A stretch of DNA of 38,630 nucleotides from Alphaproteobacteria bacterium (GTDB lineage: Bacteria > Pseudomonadota > Alphaproteobacteria > UBA9219): NCBI GenBank assembly GCA_028708035.1, contig JAQVZU010000008.1, positions 1 through 38,630 on the forward strand, written 5' to 3'. Of this stretch, positions 16,189-25,261 are shown one piece after another. The position numbers and the translations under genes were made by a program. Numbering within the stretch: the stretch's first letter is position 1; each line of letters opens with the position of its first letter. The notes under the pieces were generated by a model. It was not told where the DNA came from. It saw only the letters and a list, made by a program, of their open reading frames with translations, and did not search any database.

Positions 16189-16563
16189 ATGCGTAAGCAC
16201 TTATCGATAAGAAAGTGGGTCGTTTTGTCGGCTTTATCTATGCTGTTTATCGGCGCAGGCGCGTTCGCCCAGACAGGCGGGTCGAGTCAAGGGCAAATGG
16301 ATGGATCTCAAGGCGGCCCGGGGGAATCCACAGGGCAGTATGTCGATGACTCGGCAATTACCGCCAAGGTAAAGGCCGCTTTGCTTGCGGACTCGAAACT
16401 TAAATCCACCGGCATTTCCGTTGAGACAACGCAGGGCGTTGTCCGGCTGACGGGAACCGTTGATACTGAAGCCCAGAAAACCGAAGCCGCTCGCGTCGCA
16501 AAAAAGGTCAATGGCGTGCGCTCCGTGGAAAATGAGCTAACGGTCGGAAGGGGAAGCCGCTAA
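16189..16563 (+). CDS. BON-domain exported protein
   Basis: A 124-residue protein. A signal peptide ends near residue 28 (GAFAQ), then comes a Gly/Ser/Gln-rich linker, then one BON domain at about 52-120 (DSAITAKVKAALLADSKLKS, VETTQGVVRLTGTV, then VNGVRSVENELTV). BON domains occur in OsmY-like periplasmic and envelope-stress proteins and may bind phospholipid. ATG 16189 is chosen over 16177 because GGAGG lies at the right distance. A strong terminator follows. Confidence 0.82.
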   Translation: MRKHLSIRKWVVLSALSMLFIGAGAFAQTGGSSQGQMDGSQGGPGESTGQYVDDSAITAKVKAALLADSKLKSTGISVETTQGVVRLTGTVDTEAQKTEAARVAKKVNGVRSVENELTVGRGSR

Positions 16564-16583
16564 GCATCTCCGTACCGGGAAGG

Positions 16584-16614
16584 GCTTCCGGCGGCCTGGC
16601 GCCGGAAGCTTTTT
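16584..16614 (+). terminator. Rho-independent terminator of the BON gene
   Basis: GCTTCCGGC and GCCGGAAGC pair perfectly (9 bp) with an 8-base loop and are followed by TTTTT. Confidence 0.85.
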
Positions 16615-16640
16615 CCGTGTCATCAACGCGAGGCTGAACT

Positions 16641-16907
16641 ATGGCCCGGCATCCTTACTGGCACGGGTTGATCCGCATTGCGCTGATAACCTTGCCCGTG
16701 CAGCTTTACACAGCGACACGCCGCGCGAGCCCTGTGACGCTGCATGAGATCGACCGGACTACGGGCGAGCGCATTCATCGCAAGGATACCACTGCCGAGG
16801 GCCGGCCTGTCGAAAGCGAAGACATCGCCAAGGGGTTCGAGTACGAGAAAGGGCGAAGCAAGCCTCGGGCTCAGGCAACGCGACGACAACGGCGAAAGAG
16901 CAACTGA
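16641..16907 (+). CDS. ku: Ku-like protein reduced to N-terminus plus basic tail
   Basis: Residues 1-72 match the start of bacterial Ku (YWHGLIRIALITLPVQLYTA, LHEIDRTTGERIHRKDT, then EDIAKGFEYEKGR). In normal Ku (about 260-300 residues) this leads into the DNA-encircling core. Here it jumps to SKPRAQATRRQRRKSN, which resembles the basic C-terminal tail of Ku. The core and dimerization regions are absent, so DNA-end binding is unlikely. The frame is otherwise intact and its TGA overlaps the next ATG by one base (TGATG). It reads as an in-frame internal deletion of ku. A metagenomic assembly error is an alternative. Confidence 0.7.
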   Translation: MARHPYWHGLIRIALITLPVQLYTATRRASPVTLHEIDRTTGERIHRKDTTAEGRPVESEDIAKGFEYEKGRSKPRAQATRRQRRKSN

Positions 16908-18571
16908 TGCCCGGGAAGCTCGAAGCTTATAGAAAAAAGCGCGACTTTGCGAAGACTCCGGAACCTTCGGGAAAGAAGGAAATCAAAAAGGAAGCCGTGC
17001 TGGCCTATGTCGTTCAGAAACACGCCGCAAGCCATTTGCATTGGGACTTTCGGCTTGAGATGGATGGTGCGCTGAAAAGCTGGGCGGTGCCGAAGGGCCC
17101 GAGCCTCGACCCGGAAGACAAGAGGCTTGCGGTACATGTCGAAGATCATCCTCTGGAGTATGGCTCGTTCGAGGGAATAATTCCGCAAGAAGAGTATGGC
17201 GGCGGAACCGTGATGCTTTGGGATACGGGGTATTGGGAACCGGAGGGAGATCCGCATAAAAGCTATGAAAAAGGACGGCTTGATTTCGCTCTGTATGGGA
17301 AGCGGTTGAAAGGAAAATGGCATCTTGTCCGGATGAGACGCGGCGGGGCAAAAGAAAACTGGCTGCTGATAAAAGGAGATGACGGCTTCGCCGAAAGAGG
17401 CCGCGGGACAGCCGCGATTGAAAAATATCAGAAAAGCGCGGCAAGCGGGCGAGGAATGGAAGGAATTGCGAAAATGGGCGCCACGCATTCATCGCATGAA
17501 GCGAGCGGAAAAGTTTCCCCCATCGACCCCCGCCCCAACGCCATAAACGCAGTTCCATACCAGCGCCGACGCAGCCAAATTCGACAGAAGAATGCTTCCA
17601 TCGCCGAGCCTCCGCCGGAGTTTATCGCGCCTCACGGCCTGCGCGAGGACAAGCCCGCCAAGGAAGTCGAGAGGGAGAGCGAAGTTCCTGTACGATATTC
17701 GATGCCGAAGAAAACCTCTGTAGAGGGCGTGACGATCACGAATCCGGAGAAGGCTTTGTATCCCGGTGTCGGTGTTACGAAAATCGAATTGGCTGAGTAC
17801 TTCGCTTTTATAGCCGACGCGATGCTGCCGCATGTCGCCCGAAGGCCTATCAGTCTTCTCCGGTGCCCCGATGGGATCGAAAAGAACTGCATTTTTCAGA
17901 GGCACCCTTCCTTGGGGATGTCTGACGATATCAAGGCGGTGCCCATTGTCATCAATGAAGATCGCGACTATCTGATGATCAATGACGCGCGAGGACTTTT
18001 AGCTCTGGCGCAGATGGCAGTGCTGGAAATCCATACATGGGGAACGACGGTCGATGCGATCGACGCCCCGGACAGGATGGTTTTCGATCTGGACCCCGAT
18101 GAAAGTGTCAGCTTCGCACGGGTGAAGGACGCAGCGAGAGAAGTGCGAGATCGGCTGCTGGATTTGGGACTCGAAAGTTTTGTGCTGGCGACAGGGGGCA
18201 AAGGGCTGCATGTGGCTGTCCCTTTAAAGCCGAAATACGGATGGGACACGGTGAAGGAGTTCTCTCATCTGCTTGTCAAGCGCATGGCCCGCGATACGCC
18301 GGGGTCTTACACCGTATCGATGCGTAAAGCGGACCGAGGGGGAAAGATTTATCTGGACTATCTTCGCAATGGAAAAGGCGCAAGTTTTATCTCGCCCTAT
18401 TCACCACGGGCCAAGGAAGGGGCTCCGGTGGCGGCGCCTTTGGATTGGGATGAACTGCGAAGGATCCGGGATGCGCGGCCATACACTATCAGAACCATCG
18501 TTCCGCGTGTCAATCGAGGGAAAACCCCTTGGAACGAGATTGCGAAGCTCAAACAAACGATCAGGATTTGA
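16907..18571 (+). CDS. ligD: LigD-like protein: phosphoesterase plus polymerase, ligase domain missing
   Basis: A 554-residue protein; LigD of the PE-LIG-POL type is usually about 800-900. The N-terminal 3'-phosphoesterase (about 30-175) keeps HAASHLHWDFRLEMDG with His39, His45, Asp47 and Arg49, and VHVEDHPLEYGSFEG with His81. A Pro-rich linker (about 185-265) follows, containing what may be the first residues of a ligase domain (PEFIAPHGL), but no nucleotidyl-transfer motif. The polymerase domain (about 270-540) keeps MVFDLDPDE with the acidic pair Asp394/Asp396 and LATGGKGLHVAVPL. It could trim and fill DNA ends but cannot seal nicks. It forms an operon with the shortened ku, and its stop abuts the convergent manC stop. 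Confidence 0.82.
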   Translation: MPGKLEAYRKKRDFAKTPEPSGKKEIKKEAVLAYVVQKHAASHLHWDFRLEMDGALKSWAVPKGPSLDPEDKRLAVHVEDHPLEYGSFEGIIPQEEYGGGTVMLWDTGYWEPEGDPHKSYEKGRLDFALYGKRLKGKWHLVRMRRGGAKENWLLIKGDDGFAERGRGTAAIEKYQKSAASGRGMEGIAKMGATHSSHEASGKVSPIDPRPNAINAVPYQRRRSQIRQKNASIAEPPPEFIAPHGLREDKPAKEVERESEVPVRYSMPKKTSVEGVTITNPEKALYPGVGVTKIELAEYFAFIADAMLPHVARRPISLLRCPDGIEKNCIFQRHPSLGMSDDIKAVPIVINEDRDYLMINDARGLLALAQMAVLEIHTWGTTVDAIDAPDRMVFDLDPDESVSFARVKDAAREVRDRLLDLGLESFVLATGGKGLHVAVPLKPKYGWDTVKEFSHLLVKRMARDTPGSYTVSMRKADRGGKIYLDYLRNGKGASFISPYSPRAKEGAPVAAPLDWDELRRIRDARPYTIRTIVPRVNRGKTPWNEIAKLKQTIRI

Positions 18572-19990
18572 CTACCCTGCCCGGCTGTAGATGTCCTCCA
18601 GGCGTTCGATGTCGTCTTCGCCCAGATAATCTCCGGATTGGACTTCGATCAAATGCAACGGAACAAGCCCCGGATTTTCAAGGCGGTGTATTGCGCCCAA
18701 CGGGATGTATGTGGACTCGTTCGGAGCCAGAAGTTTTATCTCGTTTCCGCATTGGACTTTTGCAGTGCCGCTCACGACGATCCAGTGTTCCGCGCGGTGA
18801 TGATGCTTTTGCAGGCTCAGCTTGCCGCCCGGCTTCACAACAATCAACTTCACCTGAAAGCGGGGTCCCTGGCTAAGGCGCTGATAGCTGCCCCATGGAC
18901 GCCAGACCTCGAGATGCTCTTTGCATTCCGAGCGGCCTTCCTTTTTGATGTGCGCGACGATTTCCTTGACCTTGTCCGCTTTATCTTTAGCCGCGACCAG
19001 CAGAGCGTCCGCCGTATCCACGACGACAATGTCCTTGAGCCCGATGGCGGCGACCAGCCGCCGGTCGGCGCGGATGTAACTATGCATGGTCTCCTTCAGG
19101 ATAACATCGCCTTCCGAGACGTTTCCGTTCTCATCTTTCTGCCCTATCTCCCACAGCGCAGACCAGCCCCCAACGTCGCTCCATGCAAACGATACGGGAA
19201 GCACGCCGACATTCCGCGATTTCTCCATGACGGCGTAATCGACCGAGATATCGGGAGATTTTCCAAAGGCTTCCTTATCGAGGCGCAAAAAGTCCATGTC
19301 TTCTTTGCCGCGCTCAAGCGCGTTTTGGCAGGCGGTGACGATGTCGGGCTGATAATGGCCTAGCTCATCCAGATAAATGTCTGCCCGGAACGCGAAAATA
19401 CCGGCATTCCAAAGGAAATTGTTCGAGTCCACATAGGCTTGAGCGGTCGCCAGGTCCGGTTTCTCTTTAAACTGTTTTGCAGCGAATGCACCTGTGGCTT
19501 CGGCAAGAGCCTGCCCCAATTCTATGTATCCGAACCCGGTATGCGGGCACGTCGGCTTGATGCCGAAGGTCATGAGGCTGCCTTTAAGCGCAAAGCTAAC
19601 GGCTTTGTTCACCGCATCGGCAAAAGCGTCTTCGTCCAGGATGAGGTGGTCGGCGGGCATTGCGAGCAAGACCGTATCCGCAGGGCTTTTAGCCCGCAGC
19701 GCCGCTACAGCAAGCGCGGGCGCAGTGCTGCGTGGAACGGGTTCAAGAACTATCGCGGAAGGCTTTATTCCGGCTTCCCTCAATTGCTCGGCGACCAGGA
19801 AGCGTTGATTTTCTGCGCAGATAACAAGCGGTGACTGAATCTCTTCGGTCGCTTTCAACCGCCGGGCCGTTTGTTGAAGAAAAGAAAACTTTCCCAAAAA
19901 ACGCTGAAGCTGCTTGGGATAATCGGACCGCGACACAGGCCAAAGCCTTGTTCCAGATCCGCCTGAAAGAATTACGGGTAGGATTTTCAT
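18572..19990 (-). CDS. manC: mannose-1-phosphate guanylyltransferase / mannose-6-phosphate isomerase
   Basis: A 472-residue bifunctional enzyme giving GDP-mannose for surface polysaccharides. The nucleotidyltransferase signature is LSGGSGTRLWPVSR near residue 8, followed by DYPKQ. Later come FLWNAGIFAF and WSDVGGWSALW. The C-terminal cupin carries PGGKLSLQKHHHRAEHWIVV and ENPGLVPLHLIEVQSGDYLG, the isomerase half. ATG 19990 is preferred because the family starts MKILPVILSGG; an in-frame extension to 20059 has no ribosome site. It could feed the exopolysaccharide operon at 34-38 kb. The stop immediately abuts the ligD stop, with no room for a terminator. Confidence 0.92.
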   Translation of the reverse strand: MKILPVILSGGSGTRLWPVSRSDYPKQLQRFLGKFSFLQQTARRLKATEEIQSPLVICAENQRFLVAEQLREAGIKPSAIVLEPVPRSTAPALAVAALRAKSPADTVLLAMPADHLILDEDAFADAVNKAVSFALKGSLMTFGIKPTCPHTGFGYIELGQALAEATGAFAAKQFKEKPDLATAQAYVDSNNFLWNAGIFAFRADIYLDELGHYQPDIVTACQNALERGKEDMDFLRLDKEAFGKSPDISVDYAVMEKSRNVGVLPVSFAWSDVGGWSALWEIGQKDENGNVSEGDVILKETMHSYIRADRRLVAAIGLKDIVVVDTADALLVAAKDKADKVKEIVAHIKKEGRSECKEHLEVWRPWGSYQRLSQGPRFQVKLIVVKPGGKLSLQKHHHRAEHWIVVSGTAKVQCGNEIKLLAPNESTYIPLGAIHRLENPGLVPLHLIEVQSGDYLGEDDIERLEDIYSRAG

Positions 19991-20102
19991 CGGATTGCTT
20001 TCGCGAGGAGAGAAACGTTTACGACTTACCCGACCGATCAGTTTTAGACTGAATATCAACTAATAAAGAGTTCTGGATAACCAACACGATACGGCAGAAT
20101 CG

Positions 20103-20188
20103 TGGTGGACAGGGTAGGATTCGAACCTACGTACTCGTGAGAGGGCAGATTTACAGTCTGCTGCCATTAACCACTCGGCCACCTGTCC
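20103..20188 (-). tRNA. tRNA-Tyr (anticodon GTA)
   Basis: An 86-nt class II tRNA with a long variable arm. Acceptor GGACAGG pairs with CCTGTCC, and discriminator A plus CCA are encoded. The anticodon arm reads GCAGACTGTAAATCTGC with GTA at 20152-20154. T arm is GTAGG-TTCGAAT-CCTAC. Confidence 0.94.
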
Positions 20189-20255
20189 ACAGAAGAAGCA
20201 TGGGAAGTAACGGATTTTGCTTGTTTTTGTCAATCCCTTCCTTAAAGTCTCCGGC

Positions 20256-21203
20256 ATGAAAAACAATAAATCTTTTTCTTCGACCCGTTCTCATCCCGGC
20301 TTTAGGCCTAAGGGGCCCTCTTCGCGCGATCGGGATGAAGGTAAAAAATCTTACCCCAATTCCCAAGCCAAGGGAAAACCTCATTTTCATGGTCAAGGCC
20401 GCCCCAAAAAGTTACCCGAAAGAAAGCTGTCCATTGAACCTTCCTCCTATAAGCCAATGGGCGAAAACGTCTTGATTTGGGGCATACATGCGGCCCGGGC
20501 CGCATATTTGAACCCTCAACGCCGCATCACGCGCGTCTGGCTGACAGAGGCGGGGCAGAAACTCTTTGAATCCACAATCGCCGAAGCGCGCGACGAGCTT
20601 CTTAAACGGCCCGATGCCAAAAAAGTAAACCGCGAAGAAATGGACCGCGTAACTCCGCCCAACTCCGTACACCAAGGCATCGTCATTGAGACCACGCCCC
20701 TCACTGATCCGGGACTTCATGCGATCATTTCGGCCAATCCTCCTCCTGCGCTGATCCTGATGCTCGACCAAGTCACCGATCCGCACAATGTAGGCGCGAT
20801 TCTCCGCTCGGCCGCCGCGTTCGGCGCCGGAGCAGTGATTATGACCGAGCGCAATGCGCCCGCCACCACCGGCGTTCTTGCCAAATCGGCATCCGGAGCC
20901 TTGGAACACGTTCCCATGGTTCACGTGGTCAATTTGTCGCGCGCGCTGGATGACCTGCGAGAGGCCGGGTATTGGTGCGTTGGATTGGCCGAAGAAGGTA
21001 AAAAGAGTCTCAGCGACCTCGACTTGTCGGGTCGAACGGTACTCGTGCTCGGCGCTGAGGGCGAAGGGCTGCGGCACTTGACTCGTCAGAAATGCGACGA
21101 ATTGGCGCGTCTGCCCACGCAAGGGCCTATCGGAAGCCTGAATGTCTCAAATGCAGCCGCTGTGGCATTATATGAGGTGCGAAGGCAGGCAGATACACCT
21201 TGA
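20256..21203 (+). CDS. rlmB: 23S rRNA 2'-O-methyltransferase RlmB (TrmH/SpoU family)
   Basis: A 315-residue SPOUT methyltransferase that methylates a guanosine ribose in 23S rRNA (G2251 in E. coli). A long basic, disordered N-terminus (about 1-65) precedes the SpoU substrate-binding part (NVLIWGIHAARAAYLNPQRR). The catalytic domain has LDQVTDPHNVGAILRSAAAF, LVLGAEGEGLRHL and PIGSLNVSNAAAVALYEVRR. ATG 20256 is used because the TTG at 20217 lacks a ribosome site. It diverges from tRNA-Tyr. RlmB is the likeliest member; TrmL or TsnR are less likely given the full-length RNA-binding region. Confidence 0.85.
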   Translation: MKNNKSFSSTRSHPGFRPKGPSSRDRDEGKKSYPNSQAKGKPHFHGQGRPKKLPERKLSIEPSSYKPMGENVLIWGIHAARAAYLNPQRRITRVWLTEAGQKLFESTIAEARDELLKRPDAKKVNREEMDRVTPPNSVHQGIVIETTPLTDPGLHAIISANPPPALILMLDQVTDPHNVGAILRSAAAFGAGAVIMTERNAPATTGVLAKSASGALEHVPMVHVVNLSRALDDLREAGYWCVGLAEEGKKSLSDLDLSGRTVLVLGAEGEGLRHLTRQKCDELARLPTQGPIGSLNVSNAAAVALYEVRRQADTP

Positions 21204-21414
21204 TGCCGGGCCAAGGCTGGCTCTAATCGCAATTCCATTCTCGAACTGCAACAGGTTTATGCGGAACCTATCCCGAGTATGACGGTTGGCCTCAAAAATT
21301 GACCAACTTTGCCTCAATCGAAGCCCAATTTAACCACAAAGGAATTCTAACTTTCATCATGTTTCGAAGGAACATCTTCTTCTTGTTTCTTCGAGTGCAA
21401 TTATGGAGGCTAGG

Positions 21415-21777
21415 ATGAAAAAATACGCAGCCGTCGCTCTTGTTACCGCAGCCCTTGCTGTCGCTCCTTTTGCTTCGGCACAGGCCGAGGGATGGCGCCA
21501 TGGAGGGCCCGGTTTCGGAGGACCGAGATTCCACCATGGGGAATACCGCCATCATCACCGTGGACATGGCCCTGGCCCCTGGCCTTTGTTTGGCGTGCTT
21601 GCTGGAGTTACCGGAGCCGCAATTCTCGCATCGTCGTTTAATGAAGCGCCTCCGCCCCCGCCAGCGCCGGTTTACGTCGCGCCGGCTCCTGTCGTCTATG
21701 CGCAGCAGGCACCTGTTGTACAAAGGACTGTCGTTTATCCGGCCCAAAGCTATACGACGACATACTACGGCTACTAA
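21415..21777 (+). CDS. His/Pro-rich exported protein of unknown function
   Basis: A 120-residue protein. A clean signal peptide covers about 1-23 (AVALVTAALAVAPFASAQA). A Gly/His-rich segment follows (RFHHGEYRHHHRGHGPG), then a hydrophobic stretch (LFGVLAGVTGAAILASSF), then a Pro/Val/Tyr-rich tail ending TTTYYGY. ATG 21415 has GGAGG at proper spacing; the ATG at 21403 overlaps that site. His clusters may bind metal, as in similar small envelope proteins, but no family is recognised. A strong terminator follows, so it is a single-gene unit. Confidence 0.7.
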   Translation: MKKYAAVALVTAALAVAPFASAQAEGWRHGGPGFGGPRFHHGEYRHHHRGHGPGPWPLFGVLAGVTGAAILASSFNEAPPPPPAPVYVAPAPVVYAQQAPVVQRTVVYPAQSYTTTYYGY

Positions 21778-21797
21778 AAGCAGCCACGCGGTGTCCT

Positions 21798-21830
21798 AAA
21801 GCCTCTCCCATTTTTGGGAGGGGCTTTACT
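21798..21830 (+). terminator. Rho-independent terminator after the His-rich gene
   Basis: AAAGCCTCTCCC pairs with GGGAGGGGCTTT (12 bp with one wobble) across an ATTTTT loop, with a short T-tract. Confidence 0.8.
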
Positions 21831-21937
21831 TTGCGCCCCCTCTTTCGCCTATATAAAAATCAAAAATTGACGCCAATTCCATAACTTACTAATGTTTCGC
21901 CTTTGAATTGGAAACCCTCAACGAAAACTTATTGAAA

Positions 21938-23746
21938 ATGCACCCCTATCGCACCCACACTTGCGGAGAACTCCGCCTTGCCAACAAAGATCAAATCGTT
22001 CGCCTCTCGGGCTGGGTACATCGCAAGCGCGACCACGGCAGCCTTCTGTTTATCGATCTTCGCGACCACTACGGCATGACCCAATGCGTCATCGACCGCT
22101 CAAGCCCCCTGCTTCCGGCGGTGGAAGCCGTCAAAAACGAAAGCGTCGTCACGATCACGGGCAAAATTGTCCAGCGCCCGGCGGACACGCGTAACGAAAA
22201 ACTCCCGACCGGCGAAATCGAAGTCGATATTTCCGAATTCCTGGTCCAAAGCGCGGCGGCTCCCCTGCCCCTTCAGGTCAATGCCGAGCACGACACTGAA
22301 ACCGGCGAAGCTACGCGTCTGCAATACCGATTCCTCGACCTCCGCCGTGAGCAGATGCAGCGCAACATCGCTTTGCGTTCGGATATCATCTCATCGATGC
22401 GCCGCCGCATGTGGGATGCCGGATTCCGGGAATACCAGACGCCGATTCTCACGTCTTCCAGCCCCGAAGGCGCGCGCGACTTTCTGGTCCCGAGCCGCCT
22501 GCATCCCGGCAAGTTCTATGCCCTGCCCCAAGCCCCGCAGCAGTTTAAGCAGCTTCTTATGATTGCAGGTTACGACAAGTATTTTCAGATCGCGCCCTGC
22601 TTCCGCGACGAAGACGCGCGCGCCGACCGCAGCGCGGGCGAGTTCTATCAGCTCGACATGGAAATGAGCTATGCGACGCAAGAGGACCTGTTCAATACGA
22701 TGGAGCCGGTCATTCAGGGCATCTTCGAGGAATTCGGCGGCTTCAACAAGGACACGAAACCTATCGTCTCGTCGCGCCCATTCGTGCGTATTCCGTACGA
22801 TGAAGCAATGCTGAAATACGGCACCGATAAACCAGATTTGCGCAATCCGCTTCTTGTCACTGACGTTACAAGCATTTTCACGCGCCCGGACGTGGAATTC
22901 CGCGCCTTCCGGGGCATTATCGATAAAGGCGGCGTGGTTCGCGCCATCCGCGCGCCTAAGGTCAGCACGCGCCCGCGCAGCTTCTTCGACAAGCTCAACG
23001 ACTGGGCCAAGGAGATCGGAGCGCCCGGACTCGGCTACATCACGTTCGAGGCGTGCGCGGGCAAAGGCCCCATCGCCCGTTTTGTGGGCGCTGAGGCTCA
23101 AAAAGAACTGCGCACTCTTACAGGATGTGAAGATGGCGATGCGGTCTTCTTTATCTGCGACGACAAAACCAAGGCCCCCAAAATGGCCGGAGCCGCGCGC
23201 GCGAAGATCGCCGAGGATATGGACGTTATCGAGAAGAACGCCTATCGCCTTTGCTGGATCGTGGACTTTCCGATGTACGAGTACGATGAGGAGCGCAAGA
23301 AGGTTGACTTCTGCCACAACCCATTCTCGATGCCCACCGGTGGCGTCGAAGCGCTTGAAACGCTTCCGCCTCTTGAAGTCAAAGCCAACCAATACGACGT
23401 CGTATGCAACGGCATCGAAGCATGCTCGGGCGCGATTCGTAACCATCTGCCTGAAGTCATGTATAAAGCCTTCGAGATCGCGGGCTACGCGCGCGAGGAT
23501 TTGGAATCCCGCTTTGGCGGTATGCTTTCGGCTCTTAAATACGGAGCCCCTCCGCACGGTGGCATGGCTCTCGGCATCGACCGCATTATCATGCTTTTGG
23601 CGAATGAACCTAACATTCGGGAAGTTATCGCTTTCCCATTGAACCAGCAGGCAGAAGACCTGCTGATGCAAGCGCCCAATACGGTTCCAACGGAAAGGCT
23701 TCAGGAAGTACATATCCGCCTGGCCCCTCCTCCGAAGAAAGGCTGA
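21938..23746 (+). CDS. aspS: aspartyl-tRNA synthetase (probably non-discriminating)
   Basis: A 602-residue class II synthetase that charges tRNA-Asp (and perhaps tRNA-Asn). An OB-fold anticodon domain (about 1-110, [20 protein letters not shown]) is followed by the catalytic core. Motif 2 is [20 protein letters not shown] and motif 3 is [21 protein letters not shown] bacterial GAD insertion lies between. ATG 21938 fits the family start ([13 protein letters not shown]); TTG 21908 is an alternative. Non-discriminating AspRS is usual in Alphaproteobacteria that use GatCAB, but that cannot be shown from this gene alone. Downstream there is a 128-base gap to dcd. Confidence 0.95.
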   Translation: MHPYRTHTCGELRLANKDQIVRLSGWVHRKRDHGSLLFIDLRDHYGMTQCVIDRSSPLLPAVEAVKNESVVTITGKIVQRPADTRNEKLPTGEIEVDISEFLVQSAAAPLPLQVNAEHDTETGEATRLQYRFLDLRREQMQRNIALRSDIISSMRRRMWDAGFREYQTPILTSSSPEGARDFLVPSRLHPGKFYALPQAPQQFKQLLMIAGYDKYFQIAPCFRDEDARADRSAGEFYQLDMEMSYATQEDLFNTMEPVIQGIFEEFGGFNKDTKPIVSSRPFVRIPYDEAMLKYGTDKPDLRNPLLVTDVTSIFTRPDVEFRAFRGIIDKGGVVRAIRAPKVSTRPRSFFDKLNDWAKEIGAPGLGYITFEACAGKGPIARFVGAEAQKELRTLTGCEDGDAVFFICDDKTKAPKMAGAARAKIAEDMDVIEKNAYRLCWIVDFPMYEYDEERKKVDFCHNPFSMPTGGVEALETLPPLEVKANQYDVVCNGIEACSGAIRNHLPEVMYKAFEIAGYAREDLESRFGGMLSALKYGAPPHGGMALGIDRIIMLLANEPNIREVIAFPLNQQAEDLLMQAPNTVPTERLQEVHIRLAPPPKKG

Positions 23747-23874
23747 AAAGCCCGGTGTCCAAAAAAGCGTACTGGATCGGATTCGCATGATATATATCTG
23801 CCTCGGCGCGCTCTGTTGCGGCAGGAAAACAAGCGGCGTTTCGGTAGTATCGAGGTTAGTCGGGGATTTATTCA

Positions 23875-25101
23875 ATGGCCGAGTCCTTCGCGAAGAAAGA
23901 CATCGAAGAAAGCATCGCGATAACCGACGCGTCTTCTCGCGGAACCGGCATTTTGCCATGTCAAACAATCCGCGAAATGATCCGGTCGGGGGAAATCTCG
24001 GCGCTGGCGGAAATTGAAGACGCGCAGATTCAGCCTGCCAGCATAGATCTCAGGCTTGGCAACTATGCCTACCCGGTCGCTACCAGCTTTCTACCCGGCG
24101 AGAACATGGCAGTGCTTCAGAAAATGGAGCAGCTTGATCCCAATTTCGAAGAATACAAGATCTCCCTGACAAACAATAACGGCAAAGGCGCCTGGCTTGA
24201 AAAAGGGCAGGTTTACGTCATTCCTTTAATGGAATGCATTAAGCTGAGAACCGAGCATACGGCGCTGGCAAACCCCAAGAGCTCAACAGGAAGGCTCGAT
24301 ATTTTGACCCGGCTGCTTGTGGACGGCGCGACAAAATTTGACGAGGTTGGAGATTGTTTCAAAGGACAGCTTTATGTCGAAGTCGCGCCCCAAAGCTTTA
24401 GCGTCGCCGTCAAAGCTGGAACTTGCCTGAATCAGCTCAGGTTTCGAAGATCTCGCGGAGAGGCTCCCCGACAGATCGCGGAAGAAGAATGGGCACGGTT
24501 GTTGAACGAGGAACAGGTGATCCGCCGCAACGGCTCTGCGGATCTTTTGGGCAAGGCCAGCCATATCTCCATCGACAACAGAGGGCTCCTTCCCTTCCAT
24601 ATCGATCTGCGCGGATCAGGATCTGCGAACGAGTTGATCGGGTGGCGCTCAAAAATCGGCGCGAGCCGCATCGATCTCGCGCGGCGCGATTACAATCCGC
24701 TGGATTTTTGGGAGCCGATCGCCTTTGATAAAGGCTCGCTAACGCTCAATCCCAACCAGTTCTATATCCTTATGACAGAGGAATGTATTGGCGTGCCACC
24801 GGACTATGCGGCTGAAATGCTCCCTTATGATACACGAGCGGGAGAATTCAGGGTTCATTATGCGGGGTTCTTCGATCCCGGTTTCGGGTGGGACGCAACG
24901 ACAGGTAAAGTCGGCAACAGCAGGGGCGTTCTCGAGGTCCGCTCGCATGAGGTTCCTTTCCAGCTTGAACACGGACAGCTTGTCGGCTGGCTTAAGTATG
25001 AACGCATGGCCGCCAAGCCCAATCGCCTTTATGGACAAGAGGGGCTCTCCAACTATCAAGGCCAGGGTTTGAAGCTCGCCAAGCAGTTCCGGGCTTTGTG
25101 A
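23875..25101 (+). CDS. dcd: dCTP deaminase, long two-module alphaproteobacterial form
   Basis: A 408-residue enzyme converting dCTP to dUTP for thymidylate synthesis. The first half has the dUTPase-like start GILPCQTIREMIRSGEIS and QPASIDLRLGNYAY, then NPKSSTGRLDILTRLLVDGA. The second half repeats the fold with FYILMTEECIGVPPDYAAEM, GEFRVHYAGFFDPGFGWD and VLEVRSHEVPFQLEHGQLVG. Single-module Dcd is about 190 residues, and the long form is typical of Alphaproteobacteria. A 20-residue hydrophilic N-terminus precedes the domain. GGGGA lies upstream of ATG 23875. Confidence 0.88.
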   Translation: MAESFAKKDIEESIAITDASSRGTGILPCQTIREMIRSGEISALAEIEDAQIQPASIDLRLGNYAYPVATSFLPGENMAVLQKMEQLDPNFEEYKISLTNNNGKGAWLEKGQVYVIPLMECIKLRTEHTALANPKSSTGRLDILTRLLVDGATKFDEVGDCFKGQLYVEVAPQSFSVAVKAGTCLNQLRFRRSRGEAPRQIAEEEWARLLNEEQVIRRNGSADLLGKASHISIDNRGLLPFHIDLRGSGSANELIGWRSKIGASRIDLARRDYNPLDFWEPIAFDKGSLTLNPNQFYILMTEECIGVPPDYAAEMLPYDTRAGEFRVHYAGFFDPGFGWDATTGKVGNSRGVLEVRSHEVPFQLEHGQLVGWLKYERMAAKPNRLYGQEGLSNYQGQGLKLAKQFRAL

Positions 25102-25261
25102 AGCGAACAGCATGGCGGCGAACGAAAACATGCGTTCAAAAAAGCCTTAAACTGTGGAATATACTGAAATAAAGACGCATATTTCGGACCTGCCGGTCAG
25201 TATCAATTTCTTATAAATAGTGATAAACTTCTGTTCGTTTTTGCCAACCCCTTGCGGACGA

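Noticed and set aside
22391..23968. A 525-codon frame antisense to aspS
   Set aside because: It mirrors the strongly coding aspS sequence and shows no independent domain or start signal.
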